A DNA stretch of 64,000 nt from Oasisia sp. SBJ-2009 (Eukaryota; Annelida; Polychaeta; Sabellida; Siboglinidae). A program made the translations under genes and the position numbers. This document shows positions 1 through 44,701 of the stretch, piece after piece. The notes under the pieces are model-generated. The model ran no database searches, was not told where the DNA came from, and saw only the letters and a program-made list of their open reading frames with translations. The stretch covers positions 18,207,435-18,271,434 of the forward strand of contig OZ024857.1 of the NCBI GenBank assembly GCA_964017155.1, read 5' to 3'. Position 1 is the first letter of the stretch. Each line of letters begins with the position of its first letter.

Positions 1-730
1 GCACACATTTAGTTTCCTGTAATTGATTGGGAAAATGCTATAAACTTCGATTCCAGATTTCATGCAATACATGATAGGCACAACACAACACTTAGGAGAC
101 TCCATGAAATTCTGGGGGCAAAAAGCATGTGATTGAGTGAGCTTTCAATACCAACCACTAGGTGGTATTATTGTACTTAGTAGTATTAGACCTGCCACAA
201 GTTGGCAGTACTGTAGTTAGAGACGTATTTGTTTGCTTTTTATTTGTTTTTTTGTTGTATCAACAAATGGCTAATAAATATGATGCTTTTGTTTGTGTTA
301 TTATTATTTCGACAATGATTTATCATTTTGCATGATTTATCATTTTGCTTGCATGCTGAACCTTGAATAGTAAATATTTGATTGTGTTGCTTGAATTAAA
401 TGTGTTGTATAAATATGACAGCCATAATGAAAAACTATTGAAATAAGTTATTGACATGTTTTGTTTAAAGGAGAATGTTAATACAGTACATGCAATTTAG
501 CTGTTTATTTTGTAATGAACTTTATTTGTAAAATAAGGTGCAATAATTATTTGAGGTATTTTTACCATTCTACATAAATGCTGTATTCTTTGTTTTGCGT
601 TGATTTTAACCACAAGCTTTTGTAATGGCTACACGAGAGTCTAAAACATTTAACCCATACATCTGATGGGTTCGTGTGATGTTAAATAACAACGTTTACA
701 TGTTTTTATTTGAAGGTCACTTCGGTTTCA
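1..730. other. AT-rich flank without recognised features
   Basis: No ORF, repeat array or RNA gene is apparent. A palindromic CCACTAGGTGG lies near 158-168. Confidence 0.5.
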
Positions 731-1250
731 GATGGGAAATCTCAGCAACCGAAACGGGATGACGGTGTTTCAAGGTGCTTCTCTTGAACAACGCAGAGAA
801 AACACATTTCCAGCAATATCACTCCACGGTCGCCCCACAACAAGGACTGCTAACTGTTCGTAATCCATAAACGCGAAGCTTTCCATAAAAACAAAGATTC
901 GCCACCAAAATGAGGTACCTTTCTGTGCCTTCCCCCGCCCCCTCCCCACCGGGGGGGGGGTAGGCAGGGGAGTCTTGGGTCCCCTGCCTTCCCGCGGCGG
1001 GGAGGCCACTTCGCTACACGCTCATTTCGCAGCAGTCTCGCTAGAGGGCACCACCAGCTGCCGAGGCGACAGACGAGAGAGAGAGCACGAGCCGTGTGTA
1101 TGTGGACGGAGTTCTGTTGCGATACAACGTGAAACTACTATTGCCTTTGTGTGTGTGTTCATTCAAGTATCAGAGATAAGATGCATACGACGTTTTAGGT
1201 GTCCCCGTAGACGTGGCGTAGTCGCAACTCTTAAGTAGCACCAAATAAAA
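731..1250 (+). other. Weak candidate terminal exon on the plus strand, GC-rich
   Basis: A splice-acceptor-like cggtttcag ends at 731, followed by an open frame (MGNLSNRNGMTVFQGASLEQ onward) that stops at 858-860. An AATAAA occurs near 1245. The segment to about 1500 is richer in GC and CpG than the flanks. The peptide is unknown to me. It could equally be a CpG-rich promoter or noncoding DNA. Confidence 0.18.
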
Positions 1251-4200
1251 AGTTGATCGATTTTCACCCGCCGTTCGTACTCGCTGTGTTCCAACTGTCA
1301 GACTCGGGTCTTCGAGTCAGTCGCCGACGCCACCTGCTGGAGTGAATGACAACCACTTACAGTGGTTCAACGTACTACCCACAACTGTTGTCGAATTTGT
1401 GTGATGTTTGTTGGCACTGTGTATTTAGTAAACGTTGTGTTGCATAGAGTTACGTGTCCTCCACTTTGACAGCTGTGTCATCCACGGCCCGCCCACTAGG
1501 GGTGGTCACAGGAACTAAACATGCTCAGAGTTACATGGTGTCGATGGTCGTCACCTGGTACACCCCTTGTACAAAGAGGGAATAAATTGCTACAGTGGCA
1601 CCACATAGTGACTGAAACATATCAAAGGGATGTGGTCTGTTTCTGTGCTGAGTTATCCTGCAAACTATTTTGTAACAGAAAGTATACAGTGTTGAACATC
1701 GAAACATTTTTGAACATCAGAGTGTGTTGTGGTAATTCGGCCTGGCTCTGCAGTATTGCCAGCAAACTTGTTTTGAAATTGGATGGTTTGTCTACCATTG
1801 GAACATGCTATGGGTAGTATCTTCCAAATTATGACGAATGTTAATTACTGAATATAATTTGGCAGGCAAATATGTCTTAATAATAGTTTTCCAGCACATT
1901 AATAAAATACAAACAGACCGTGTCCCTTTAATGGAAAATGACAGTAAACGTCACACCATGTAATCAGGGTTGAAGCAATGATCAATAGTAAATACACAAC
2001 TGTTCTTGGACAGCCAACTTAATGGACCCACCCAAAAGCTACAGGTATGCGAGGTAATATTGTCACTTGCCATAAAGTTATGTAAAATGTTCCAAACTGT
2101 TTGCTAGATGGTATTGTAGACATTTTCAAAATGTGAACAATTTAAAGTTTATTTAAATAATAAATTGAACATGAATCCCTTAAAGCGTGATGGCCACGAT
2201 GCTTCGACTATTGGGCAGTTTCACACAAACACATACAAGCTTATAAGATGCATAGATATTGCTTCTTTTGTAAACGTAGTTAACATGTTGCAGTGATGAA
2301 ATCATCTCATGTAAATTTGGCTTACATTTTGTGTTTTGTTCCGACTTGGACTGTTGTTGTATATCCAACATGAGTAGCCCATTGGTTGATCGGACTGCTG
2401 GAGTCTTCTTGGCATTTATGTTATGGATTAATGCAGACAAAGTACTTAGTTCTAACCCACGTAGCTGTACAGCAATTCAGTAACAAGGTTTCTGTAACTA
2501 TTAAGAGTTCCACAAACAATCAAAACATTAATTATTAATTGCATTTCTGCCTAAATCCTGGATGGTTTCTTGTTATCACGATAACTTTTATAAATAAAGT
2601 TCTAAAGTATTTAGTACCCTGGAAATTTTATAATTATTGCTTACAACTGTCCAAATCAACTTGTGTCACTTTATGGGGGTTGCCATGACAACATAGGTGT
2701 CCATCTCAAGTTGTGTGTTATGTACTTCATTAGGATTACCAAGTTGTGTTAATTTAGTTTTACTGCGGTTACCACGAAAATAAACCGAAGTTACCATGAC
2801 ATGTTATAAAATTGACAACACAACCATCCATGTCAATGACAACACAACCACCTGTGTCAAAAATGTAAATTTCTTTTAAACAGGTGTACTTGATTATTTA
2901 CAGGACAGATTATCATAGTATGTGATAATGATATAAGATAATAGATGATTAACATACATATTTTTCTCTCTGTTGATGAATCTGATGATAAACACTAATT
3001 TACCCCCATACACCACTCAAAGGGCAGCCATTATTACAGTATTATTAAAATATAAGTAAACAGCTCTACATAACTATCATTATTTAAGAAATAACCACCA
3101 GTTTGTAGAACAAACCATTTATCCAAAGCTGTGTATGGAACGTAGAAAGGGGTGAATGAACTTGGGTGTCTTGGAATAGAATACAAGTGTATTATACATA
3201 CATGTTAAGTTTTGGAAATGCCAATGTGGGAGATTTATACGTAAATCGGAGGCTCTTGGAAAACGAGGCTATTATGCATAAATTAGGTTTTTAACCATAA
3301 ATGCAAAGAATATAATACAAAAAGGAATAAATTCCACTGATTAAGATATTGACATAGATGTTGTTATATGAATTAACTTACTCTGGAGCAAAACCATTAT
3401 TGAAGCCATGAACAATATTACCATAGATGTTTTATTATCACTAGTCATAATACCACAAATATAATATAATAAATTCCCTGCTAATCTAATAAAAAAAAAT
3501 AAGTGTTGCTGTTTGGCCCTCTTGAATTAAAAAGAAGGCTTAGCCTTGGTTATAGAACAATAAATATTATAATGTTCAGTAATTTACTTGTGTTCTATAA
3601 TACCATTATATTAATATGAAGAGTTAGTGTACTAACGTATATATATAAGCTGACATGCTAGCATTACAAACTATGTATTAATAAAGTAGTTTTATTTTGA
3701 TTACTCTCAACAGGAGCAGTTTGTTGAATACTGATAGCAATTCCAAATGTCATCTGAGGGGGCTACACACAATACAAAATATCTCACTACAACAATAGTT
3801 TCCTTCTATTGACATCAGTAACTTCAAGAAAATATTTTCAAAGCTTCACGTGGAGCTCATAATTTATTTATTTTTGTCTGTCGGGCTGTGAAGCGCCCCC
3901 TGTTGTACAGCGAGGGCATCAGAGGCAAACAACGAAGACACAGTGTTAGAGCAACCTGGACTTCTTTACTTCGGTACCGCATACAAACGCACTGATATGT
4001 ATATTCTGGGTTCAAATGTCTATAAACGAATAACAAACACTAAAATCTGCAATAGACGAAAACAAAATCATAGCTAAAACACGGAAACGACATCTGCCAA
4101 AAAACAAATCGTCCGTAATAAAAACGATTACCAATTTCCGGACACTCTTTATTCTGCGGAACAAATATCTTATCTCTATGTTCTCTTACCTAATGTTGAG

Positions 4201-5715
4201 AAGATGAGAATATTTGCTTCAGTGGATCTCTGACCTGGCCACACATCTCAAATTATGCAAAAGTGCGGTGGATAATACTCAAAATTCATTAATGTTTAGC
4301 TGACCCACATGTTTTAGCATTGTCAGCTTAGTTTTCCAATCTTGTTCATACACTAGAACAAAACTCGAGGCAATACAATTATTATCATGCAGCTGCAATA
4401 GCCAGTGGTGTAAAAAATATAAAATCACAGTAAACAATTGCAAAAGATGGTATTCTGAGAAAAGTGAGATAGCGCGAAGATGTAATGTGACCTCTGGGGG
4501 TCATGACCTCTGGGGTCACCACAGCTGAGATCAACTGACGATGAATAATTTGTTAAATCAACCCATCAAGAGACAAGCCAAGAACATCGCTGTATGAGAA
4601 AGAAAGTACTGTACAAGCATACCTTCACCAGTCACAACAATCACATAACATCATGGCACAAGGTAATGTTATCGTGTGTCCATAAAAATAAAGCACCCAG
4701 TGTACCGTTGAAGTCGTCTGACCTTTTCTGCTGCAAGGTCATATTACTAGAAATGGTATAATCGTACCAAATCACAAATTATGTTAACCATTTGCAGAGG
4801 TATTCAGCCGCAATACTTTTGCCAACACCACTGTAATATAGTTCTCAAATGTTGTGCATGAGAACTGACGTAGTAGACGAAAAATATTTCCACGTCTGGA
4901 AAATGAAGTTATTAAGAATTACCGGGTGTTCCCACATAAATACTTGGATCCTTAATACCAAAAAACGTAATAGCAAAAATTAACAAAAACCATGAGATGT
5001 CGTATTATACCAAATAAATACTCCCAAACCAAACTTACCAATATCTTGAATACTGTACATATTTGGCCATCCTACTCGTAGTATTACTGCCCTATTTCTA
5101 AAACGTCTTCCCCATAATGGCACAATAATAATGTGTCCGATTAATCAAATCCTTGTCATCTATTAAGTATTCGAAATAATGATAAAAGAGGCTGTATTTA
5201 CTTACACCTATGTCCAAATGTACTATGATTATCATAAACAGTAGCTGTGTGACCATCACCAGCAGCATGATGTCATAACAGTTCTGTAATACTATCACAC
5301 ATTCACAGTATTACAAATTCATAAACTTACAGGTAATCACTCATAGAAGACTATGCATTTTCTAACATATAATAACAAGTCGATAACTTGGTATTTACAC
5401 ACTGAAAGACAGTTTAGTTTCGCTTCTGTAAGTCTATCTCAACACGATAATTGCATCTCATGGCAAGTTGCCGTGACAACGAGACTGTAAACGTGCTTGA
5501 ACGACTGAAGGTCAGACAGAAAACAAGAATCTGGCACAAGAAAGCTGATATCAGCTGAACAATAGAAATGAAGAATCTGGCACAGCTAAAATAGTCATTG
5601 TTCGCCATCAGTCCACCGGAAAACGATAATCTGGCATTGCACAGTGACATACAATGGACTTGCACAGCTGCAAAATACGGACTTGGCCCATGCATCATGG
5701 CGCCAGCTGACGGAG
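1251..5715. other. 3' flank of the ORP gene
   Basis: AT-rich and mostly unique DNA. It must hold the ORP 3' UTR (below 5716) but its end is not clear. A minus-strand AATAAA is at 4148-4153 and others lie near 3865. A GC-rich patch with a CTCF-like core is near 3893-3906. No coding region is supported. Confidence 0.5.
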
Positions 5716-36277
<30,562 letters not shown>

Positions 36278-36330
36278 GATTGCGTTGCTAACGACAACGG
36301 AGAGGACGGCGCCATTTTGTCCCAACAGTG

Positions 36331-36392
36331 TTTATAACTAATGACGGTTCGCAAGCGGCATGTTCACAGAAGGCTCACTAGGTGGCGGGAAA
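36331..36392 (-). promoter_or_regulatory. Candidate ORP gene core promoter
   Basis: On the gene strand a TATAAA sits at 36331-36336, 54 nt before the start ATG, and an E2F-like TTTCCCGC lies at 36385-36392. The region 36100-36400 is richer in CpG than its surroundings. If the TATA box works, transcription would begin near 36305, which would leave out the upstream ATG at 36315. Inferred; no transcript evidence. Confidence 0.3.
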
Positions 36393-38165
36393 GAAAGAGA
36401 AACGGTGAAAGCAAGAGTGACACAAGTTATCTGGGTCATGCAAAAATATCGAATCTTGTGATACTGTCTTAGGAGAGTGTTAATAATTGGTTTTGAGGAA
36501 CTATTAGAATGTTGCATGTGGCACTGATTTGTTGAGTCTCATCAGTCAAGGGTCTAACTGTGTTAGGGTCTCACAGTGTTAGGGTCTCACTGTGTTAGGG
36601 TCTCACTGTGTTAGAGACTAACTAGTGTTAACTAGCTGCAGAAACCACACAAATGACTGCACTGAAGAATTTCGCCTGGTTCCAGTTCCACCAGAGTATA
36701 ATTAAGACCTACATAAATAGTTTAGTCTGTACTTAAGCATCCAACAGTTGCAGCATCCTCAAATGAACACAGACAACAACCTTACATTTAATGGTTGGAT
36801 TTATGAGGACAACCTGCAAGGGTTGCACTCAGATAATAATAATTACAGCAGATTTATACACATTTCCAGATCAGTTTTTGCTACACTTTATATGTAAAAA
36901 TACCGATGGAAGATACACCATAAACTAACGAAAAATTAAACTCTTGATAGCACACGGCATGGGCTTTTTCTTGCAGCAGCTTGCTCATACCAATCTAATC
37001 TTTCTCCACTTGTACCAGTGGCAGCCAGATCGAGACGTAACATCAACACAACACATTTGTGTAAATGTGTATGGTGACAGAAACAAACATCTGGGATCTA
37101 TACTTGTGTGTATCAAGTCTTCATGAAACAAGGTGACCTGTGAATGAATGAGCAGAAATGAGTGGATCAATGAAGCCCCATCTGGTGAAAAAGTGATGTA
37201 TGTACACAGGTCAGCTCTCAACACCACGGCCACATTACAAGACACTGACACTGGTGACCAGCTAAGCACGTGTCACCAGTCAAGCACGAGGAATCTGTCA
37301 GCGAAACTGTCAACACTAATCCCATGACACTGATGCCTACCAATGACCCCCATGATGAACAAAGGAAACTGTCACATGAGCCCAGGGCTCAGTGACATTC
37401 AGGAAGAGTTAATAACGTTGCTTTCATGGAAGACTCCACTGGCCCAGGGAAGCTGGACAAGGACATCTATAATCTGAAGCTCTCACTCACGTCAGAGCTG
37501 CAGGCAGTCATGAATTGGGAGGGTTCGTGGGTTCGTGGAAGATAGGGAGGGTTCATTGATAGGGAGGTTTTGTGGATAGAGAGGGTTTATGGATAGGATG
37601 GGTTCATTGATGGGGGTTTGTAGACAGAGGGTTAACTGGTACAGATGGTTAACTGGTATGGAGGTTTTGTGGATAGGGAGGGTTTGTGGACTGATACAAG
37701 GTTATCAGTACATGTAGTTGCATTTTTGAGGTTGTCCCTATTCATTCTCAGCATGGGTCCCGGCCCGGCTTACTAAAATACTAGCAAATGAAGGTTATTG
37801 GCAGTCTACTCAAAGTAAGTAACCCAATGACAGGGGAATGAAATAACGTGGTCAATCACCTCTCGCAAGGTATTCCATTACTGAATCAGTGTTTAGCTAC
37901 ATCTGGGACAGCAGTGTGTAAGAATGCTGTCTCTACGAAGTGTGAAGCAGTAATGGTGGTTATGGAGGAGAAATTATGTTTGTTTATTTGTTGATCTATT
38001 ACCTGGTAAATAGAACTTTAGAAATCTCACATAAATTAATTAGAATAAACTATAATTATTTTGACACAATACAGCAAAACAGATTAGCTTTGTCTTCACA
38101 AATAATGCAAACATGAAATGCCAAAATAACTATAATTATACAATATATAAATATAGATTACTATT

Positions 38166-38338
<173 letters not shown>

Positions 38339-39142
38339 ACTGGACAGATTTTTACTGTATAATTGAATTTGTAATACCTAAGCAGTACATTTGCACAATG
38401 TTTTTTGATATGAAATAACCATTGCAAACGTTTGAATAATGGCAAAACAAATTGTTGGAAGTTGCAAAAGGTATTTTTTATGCAAATTTACGTCATTACT
38501 AAAAGCCACTGCCAAGATGCTATCAGACATATTCTCATGGCATGCTTTTTTTATTTTAAATGGTGCCAGCTGTTATTAATAGAAGTGAACCTGGCCACTA
38601 AATATGGTAAATGTATAATTATGAATCTTGCAGTGAGGTGTTTTCTAACACAACTGTTTTGAATGCATACTGCAATGTTTGGTTCTAGTTACACCAACAC
38701 ACACGAACACCTGCAGATACAGACCCCCACTCTACTGCATTACAGTGCAGTACTAAAACCTTGTCACAAAACAACTCAATTAACCAAACCAATCTCCAAT
38801 TACACAACATAAAACACCGTCAAATTGCCCATGCTTTCCTCTGTCCTCTGTCTAATTGATTAGTTTACTGGAGCAACAATTCCAAACCTTTTCTAATATG
38901 AAATATAGTCACACTGACAGGAAAAAGTCACCCAAAAATATGTAAAATGGATAAACAGAAATCAGACGTCAATCTTAGGTGATTCAAGGTCACTCTGGCA
39001 TGCTCCATGAACATACCATCAACAAATCTTAATTGATACTTCCGTTCCCTCATCAGCATGAAATCATTACACTAATGAGAGCAAATGAAACTTTCACGAG
39101 ATCTTGTGTAACATATCCGCTGTGTTTTTGGTGTGTATTGAA

Positions 39143-39461
39143 GTGAGTGACATGTGACATGAGTGACATGTGAAGTGAGTGACATGTGAAGTGAGTGACA
39201 TGTGAAGTGAGTGACATGTGAAGTGAGTGACATGTGAAGTGAGTGACATGTGAAGTGAGTGACATGTGAAGTGAGTGACATATATGAAGTAAGTGACATG
39301 TGAAGTAAGTGACATGTGAAGTAAGTGACATGTGAAGTGAGTGATATGTGAAGTGAGTGACATGTGAAGTGAGTGACATGTGAAGTGAGTGACATGTGAA
39401 GTGAGTGACATGTGAAGTGAGTGACACATGAAGCAAGTGACATGTGAAGTAAGTGACATGG
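39143..39461. repeat. 16-bp minisatellite, about 20 copies
   Basis: Unit GTGAGTGACATGTGAA with few changes. Each unit includes an E-box-like CATGTG and a palindromic ACATGT. Confidence 0.95.
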
Positions 39462-39553
39462 CGTAGCACTGGCAAACACTAAATACATGCCTGTTGTGTT
39501 TTCAACAGCTACAGTGGAATCAATGGTTTTTTCATTTTTCATACCCAAATTCA

Positions 39554-39709
39554 AATCTTAAATTTCTTTTTACCTGTAGAGGCTTTCGTCTGAACGTTAC
39601 GTTACGAGCTACATCATGTGTACAATGACGTCATCCGTCATTAGTACTGAAGAAGTCAACGTAAAACGTTCAGACGAAAGCCTCTACGGGTAAAAAGAAA
39701 TTTAAGATT
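39554..39709. mobile_element. Short foldback element (MITE-like)
   Basis: Arms of about 45 bp at 39554-39598 and 39665-39709 (AATCTTAAATTTCTTTTTAC and its reverse complement, with one or two mismatches) around a 66-bp loop. No coding capacity. The copy would form a long hairpin RNA if transcribed. Confidence 0.85.
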
Positions 39710-40941
39710 CTGAGAAATGTTCAGTAAGCTTATTACAGCGGAACTTACTATCCCAGTCAACCTTGGAACTGGTTCAAAGTGACCCAAATAGCGAGATGGC
39801 TGTATTAGTGGAACTACTTGTCTACACCTTACTGGGTTTGGAAATAATCTGATCTGTCATAGAGTGAACTAAATTGGGAGGTGGCTATATTGCCAAGGTG
39901 ACCATAAAGCAAGGTTCCCACATAACAGTCTTCCAGATTAATATAGAATCATCCACGACTAATTGAAGTTTATCGTATTGCACTGTCAACTGATAGTCAG
40001 AAAAAACATTGACAACATTAATCTCTATTAAATTTATGTACCTAGCAAATTCACTCAAAGTGTTTGATTCATAAAAGTAGATTTTTCCATATTGCCCAGT
40101 CCAAAGACACTGCTCACGAGACTACAATGTAACAAGATCCACTATTTCCCAGAACCAATTTCATCCAACTATCTCATTCTGTTGCTGGTGGCCTCTACCT
40201 TTAGAGCATGCACCTGTCACTAACAATCACACTATATGCAAAGAATAAACTTACCCTGGATTCAAATAGGAAAACACCTGACTTACTTTGCACTGGTGAC
40301 CTCCATAACATATCCACGGTTCCGTTTTGCTCACCAACAGCCTACAGTCCTTGATAAACCACATTCATGAACCACATATGCCGTCCTGTACATAATGAAG
40401 GATGTGTCAAAAGTGAGTCCAAATAACAGCAAGAGCACTGCCAACCACTCCGACAACATCTGCAGGAGTGTTGCCTGATGTTTTAAGTTAGATCAACAAT
40501 TGAGAACATTATATAATAAATTATAAAACAAGTGTCTCACATCTGCATCTCAGTGCACTGGCGATGTTGCAGCTGGGAAATAAAGACCACTGTTGGAAAT
40601 CGCCAGGAGGGCCGAGGTGGTAAATTATTTATTCAAGTTTTCATAAACACTGGCATTGCATGCTCATTACCAAACCGCAGTTAGTTGTAACCGCCATTGG
40701 GTACAAAACAGCAGCATCGCAGATCAGAGGCAACGTGCCACATCTAGACAGCTGGTGTGGTGAATCTTACAAATGTTTGTGGTGGAGCACAGGAATGTTT
40801 GTGATAGAGCCCCTAGTAGGGGTCTATGATTGAACAACATTAATGCATGAATGAAATCTTAAGCAGACAATGCACTGAAGGCAGATTCCCAGCAGCTGCA
40901 AGGATGCAAGGATGGTACACCTTTAAACCACTTGAATGAAC
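39710..40941. other. Intergenic DNA without recognised features
   Basis: No ORF, array or RNA gene stands out. Confidence 0.5.
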
Positions 40942-41167
40942 AGTGACTTTGTCTTCTCTCTGAGAAATAAAGCCACAGCAAAACTTCATGGAAATAAAGT
41001 CAGTTTTCCCCAGGAAAAATGTACATACTAGACTTTATTGACTAAAATTATACTATAATAGTCAATAAAGTCTAGTATGTACATTTTTCCTGGGAAAAAC
41101 TGACTTTATTTCCATGACGTTTTGCTGTGGCTTTATTTCTGCTCATCAGAGAGAAGACAAAGTCACT
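40942..41167. mobile_element. Near-perfect palindromic foldback element, 226 bp
   Basis: Arms of about 105 bp (AGTGACTTTGTCTTCTCTCT ... and its reverse complement) meet at a short AT-rich centre near 41050. The arms differ by only a few small changes. Confidence 0.9.
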
Positions 41168-43900
41168 CGTTTTATGATGTTACAACAGCATAATAGTAAT
41201 CTATGATAACTACACTAACTAAATTCATATTATGGTACTTTCTCAATTGTCACAAAATGGTTTCATCCGTGGGGCAGCTGTGGTGATCAAAATTACCTGA
41301 TGACCAGAATAATTAGCAATTTCATTTCAGGTGTTTCACTGAATTGTCGCGACACTAACTACATCGACGAATGATTGCCAATTAGCAAACTCCTGTCATC
41401 TGTATGGATCCTCTCAGTCTCCATGCACCTGGGAGAAGAGATTCGATTATGACACCTTCGTCTTGTCCAACCAACAACACACTGAAACCCTCCTCTCCAC
41501 AGGATCACTTCATAGTGTCACTTACTGCATAGATTTGCTGCTGACGATTTGTTTGTCAAACGAGAAGTGAAGTGCATGATGTGTGTACAGGGCAAGTATA
41601 GGCGCCAGGCAGTGTGTCAGGTGTAGGTCTGGGTCCCGTCTCAAACTGTAAATATTCCGCTGTCATCAAGTCAAGGCTTCTGACGCCGTGCTGACAAATG
41701 TCCTAATCCTTTCATGTAAGATAAATCAATGGCTGAGGAAATTGGCTGAATGTCACACAAAAACCTGGCTAAATGAATGGAAGAACTCAAACAATTGAAG
41801 GCCAAATGAATGGAAGGGGTGAAGATGGCATTAGCCCGCCTCCTTCCTGCCTCTGCCTCCTCCCAGCCAGTGCCAAAGGTGGGGAGGGACCACATCCCTG
41901 GGCCTTGCTAGATCTACTTCCCTTTCTTCCTGAATCTCCTTCCAATACCCGTGGTTTCCGTGTTTCCACAATGATTCCAGGAATTTCATTATTCAAATAC
42001 AACCAAATTCTGCCTACTTGGCTCTGCAACCAAGGTTTGGCACTCCTGGGCCCTGTAAGGTCCTGCTTTTCTGGGCCTGCACCCTTGGGCTAGCACCCCA
42101 TGAGTATACACTCATGGGCCTGTATCCCTTGGACCTACATCCATTGGGACTCACTTCTGGACCTGTGTGGGTCCAGACCACTATATTTCCCCTGCTTCTA
42201 TGAGTTATGCCTCTCCAATGGCAATGCCAACACAAAAATTTGATTTTAGTCAATAAAATATTTCAAATTCTGCAACTTCCAGACATCATAAACAAATAAC
42301 ATGACTTATGCATATATGGCATTTCACGTGACCCAAATAGGTCAAATCTGGAGATTTATATAATTTAAATAGGCAATAGCTAGCCAGCTTATGCTGTTAC
42401 ATCTTAATCGTAGGTCATCTTATTGATCCAAACAGACAAACTGATCTAAACAGGTAATCAAACTGACCTAAACAGGTCACCAAAACTGATCTAAACAAGT
42501 AACCAAAACTGACCTAAACAGGTCACAAAACTGACCTAAACAGGTGATCAAACTGACCTAATGCACCCCATGAATCACATTATGTGAAGCATAAAATAAT
42601 CCAGCTACTTCCAGCATTAAACACACTTGCATCTATTACGAGCAATGCCTATAATTCATAACTAAAATTCAAGGAATATGAACTGACTTCTAGACAATGT
42701 TGACTAACAGCAAAAAAAACACACCACAGACAAACAGAAGTGACACAAACACAGCAGATCACAAGATCTGTAGTCATGGAATATGGCTGTAGACAACAGT
42801 CCTACACAACATGATTAATTAGCGCTGCCAATGATGGCAACATCCCTTGTCCTACCAGACTTAACGAGGTCATCTGCGCATAGAAATCTCCGGCCAAAGC
42901 ACAGCATGTAAGAAACAGCGAGAGATCATTACGCAAGGCAATGGCGGGCATAATTCCTTTCATTACTAATGCGTGACAGGAAATTAAGCCTCCCTTTGGT
43001 GGAGACCTCGCACTAATTTGACGCTGTCTTCTACCTGGCTCCGTACCAGGGCTTTCCATCACACCTGCAAAACTTGATACCCTGTCACCAGATTCCTGTT
43101 GTTCAATCCCAGCAGCTTGCCTTTCTTACCGTTTATCTCGAGTGATTCTGGTTACGTCATGTGTGTTTATCTGACTGAGCTCACCACTCTAACCACAATC
43201 GGAAACTGATAAAACACAACAGTCATCTGTCAGTTGCCGGTATCACAAACAGGCAATGCTTGTTAACTAGTTGTGTTGGCTTTTTGCCTGTTTTTCTCGA
43301 TTGCGCAACTCCAGTTTTGCTGTGAAATACTGCCAGCACTTAACTAGTCTATTTCAGAATACACTTATTTATGCCGCTACCCCCCACTGAAAGCCAAAAT
43401 TTCATCAACAACGAAATTATTCAGACTTCAAAACCGCATCCTCATGCCTGTATAGCCTTAGATAGCCACGATTGATTTCTATTTACAGATGACGTACCTT
43501 GAAGTTCCATGCTAAAATGGATTAGAAAACATGCCTTGTAGTGGGTGAATGGTCATGCTGGTGACTGTCTCAGTTCAAGGTACCCCTGGCAGCCAGCCAG
43601 CGTCATGTAGTACAACTAATGAGATCATGGACTTACGAGGCCAAAACACATAGCTTCCTGTAGGAAATGTTTCCCGCACGGAGGAAGTGCCTTACAGGAG
43701 CAGGGAGGACGGTGTGTCTGAGTCATGCGGGAGATGGACTCGAAGTAATGCAATAAATGTGATGGCTGAAAACACGGCCATTACGCCGAGTGTCTGCCAG
43801 AGTTGGCATCAGGTGGGACTAGGGTTGTGTTGGTTGTGGGTCGGTGGAGGCACAAACGTGATCAGTGTGTCGGGTCTTGTATTAAAACAGATCAAAGTAA
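41168..43900. other. Intergenic DNA
   Basis: A degenerate GGGCCTGTATCCCTTGG-like repetition at about 42020-42175 and six or seven loose copies of AACTGACCTAAACAGGTCAC at 42425-42560. No coding region is supported. Confidence 0.55.
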
Positions 43901-44430
43901 CGGACGGATGGACGGGGACGGACGGACGGACGGACGGAAGGACGGAAGGACGGAAGGAAGGACGGACGGAAGGAAGGACGGAAGGAAGGACGGAAGGAAG
44001 GACGGAAGGAAGGACGGAAGGAAGGACGGAAGGAAGGACGGAAGGAAGGACGGAAGGAAGGACGGAAGGAAGGACAGAGGGAAGGACAGAGGGAAGGACA
44101 GAGGGAAGGACAGAGGGAAGGACAGAGGGAAGGACAGAGGGAAGGACAGAGGGAAGGACAGAGGGAAGGACAGAAGGAAGGACAGAAGGAAGGACAGAAG
44201 GAAGGATGGACAGAAGGAAGGACGGACAGAAGGAAGGACGGACAGAAGGAAGGACGGACAGAAGGAAGGCCGGACAGAAGGAAGGACGGACAGAAGGAAG
44301 GACGGACAGAAGGAAGGACGGACAGAAGGAAGGACGGACAGAAGGAAGGACGGACAGAAGGAAGGACGGACAGAAGGAAGGACGGACAGAAGGAAGGACG
44401 GACAGAAGGAAGGACAGAAGGAAGGCAGGA
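43901..44430. repeat. GGAC/GGAA/GACA-type satellite, about 530 bp
   Basis: Blocks change from (GGAC)n to GGAAGGAC, then GGACAGAGGGAA, then GGACGGACAGAAGGAA. Purine-rich on the plus strand. Long ORFs in several frames are artefacts. Confidence 0.97.
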
Positions 44431-44701
44431 CAGAAGGACAAGCATGGGTTGGAAAGGAGGACATGGGAACAGAAAGACAGATATGTCGGTGGATAGCAAA
44501 CAAACAGGCAACAATGGAAATACGTACGGGCAGATAACTCAATGAGCAGCTGGACAAATAGACAGACAGATGGACATAGGAAGGATGGAAGACAGGTGGA
44601 CAGAGAGAAGCATGAGTGAGTGAATGGACTGATGGATGGATAGATGTAAGGGAGATGAATAAAGAGAATCGACTGAACACGGATTTGAATTACAATGGAT
44701 G

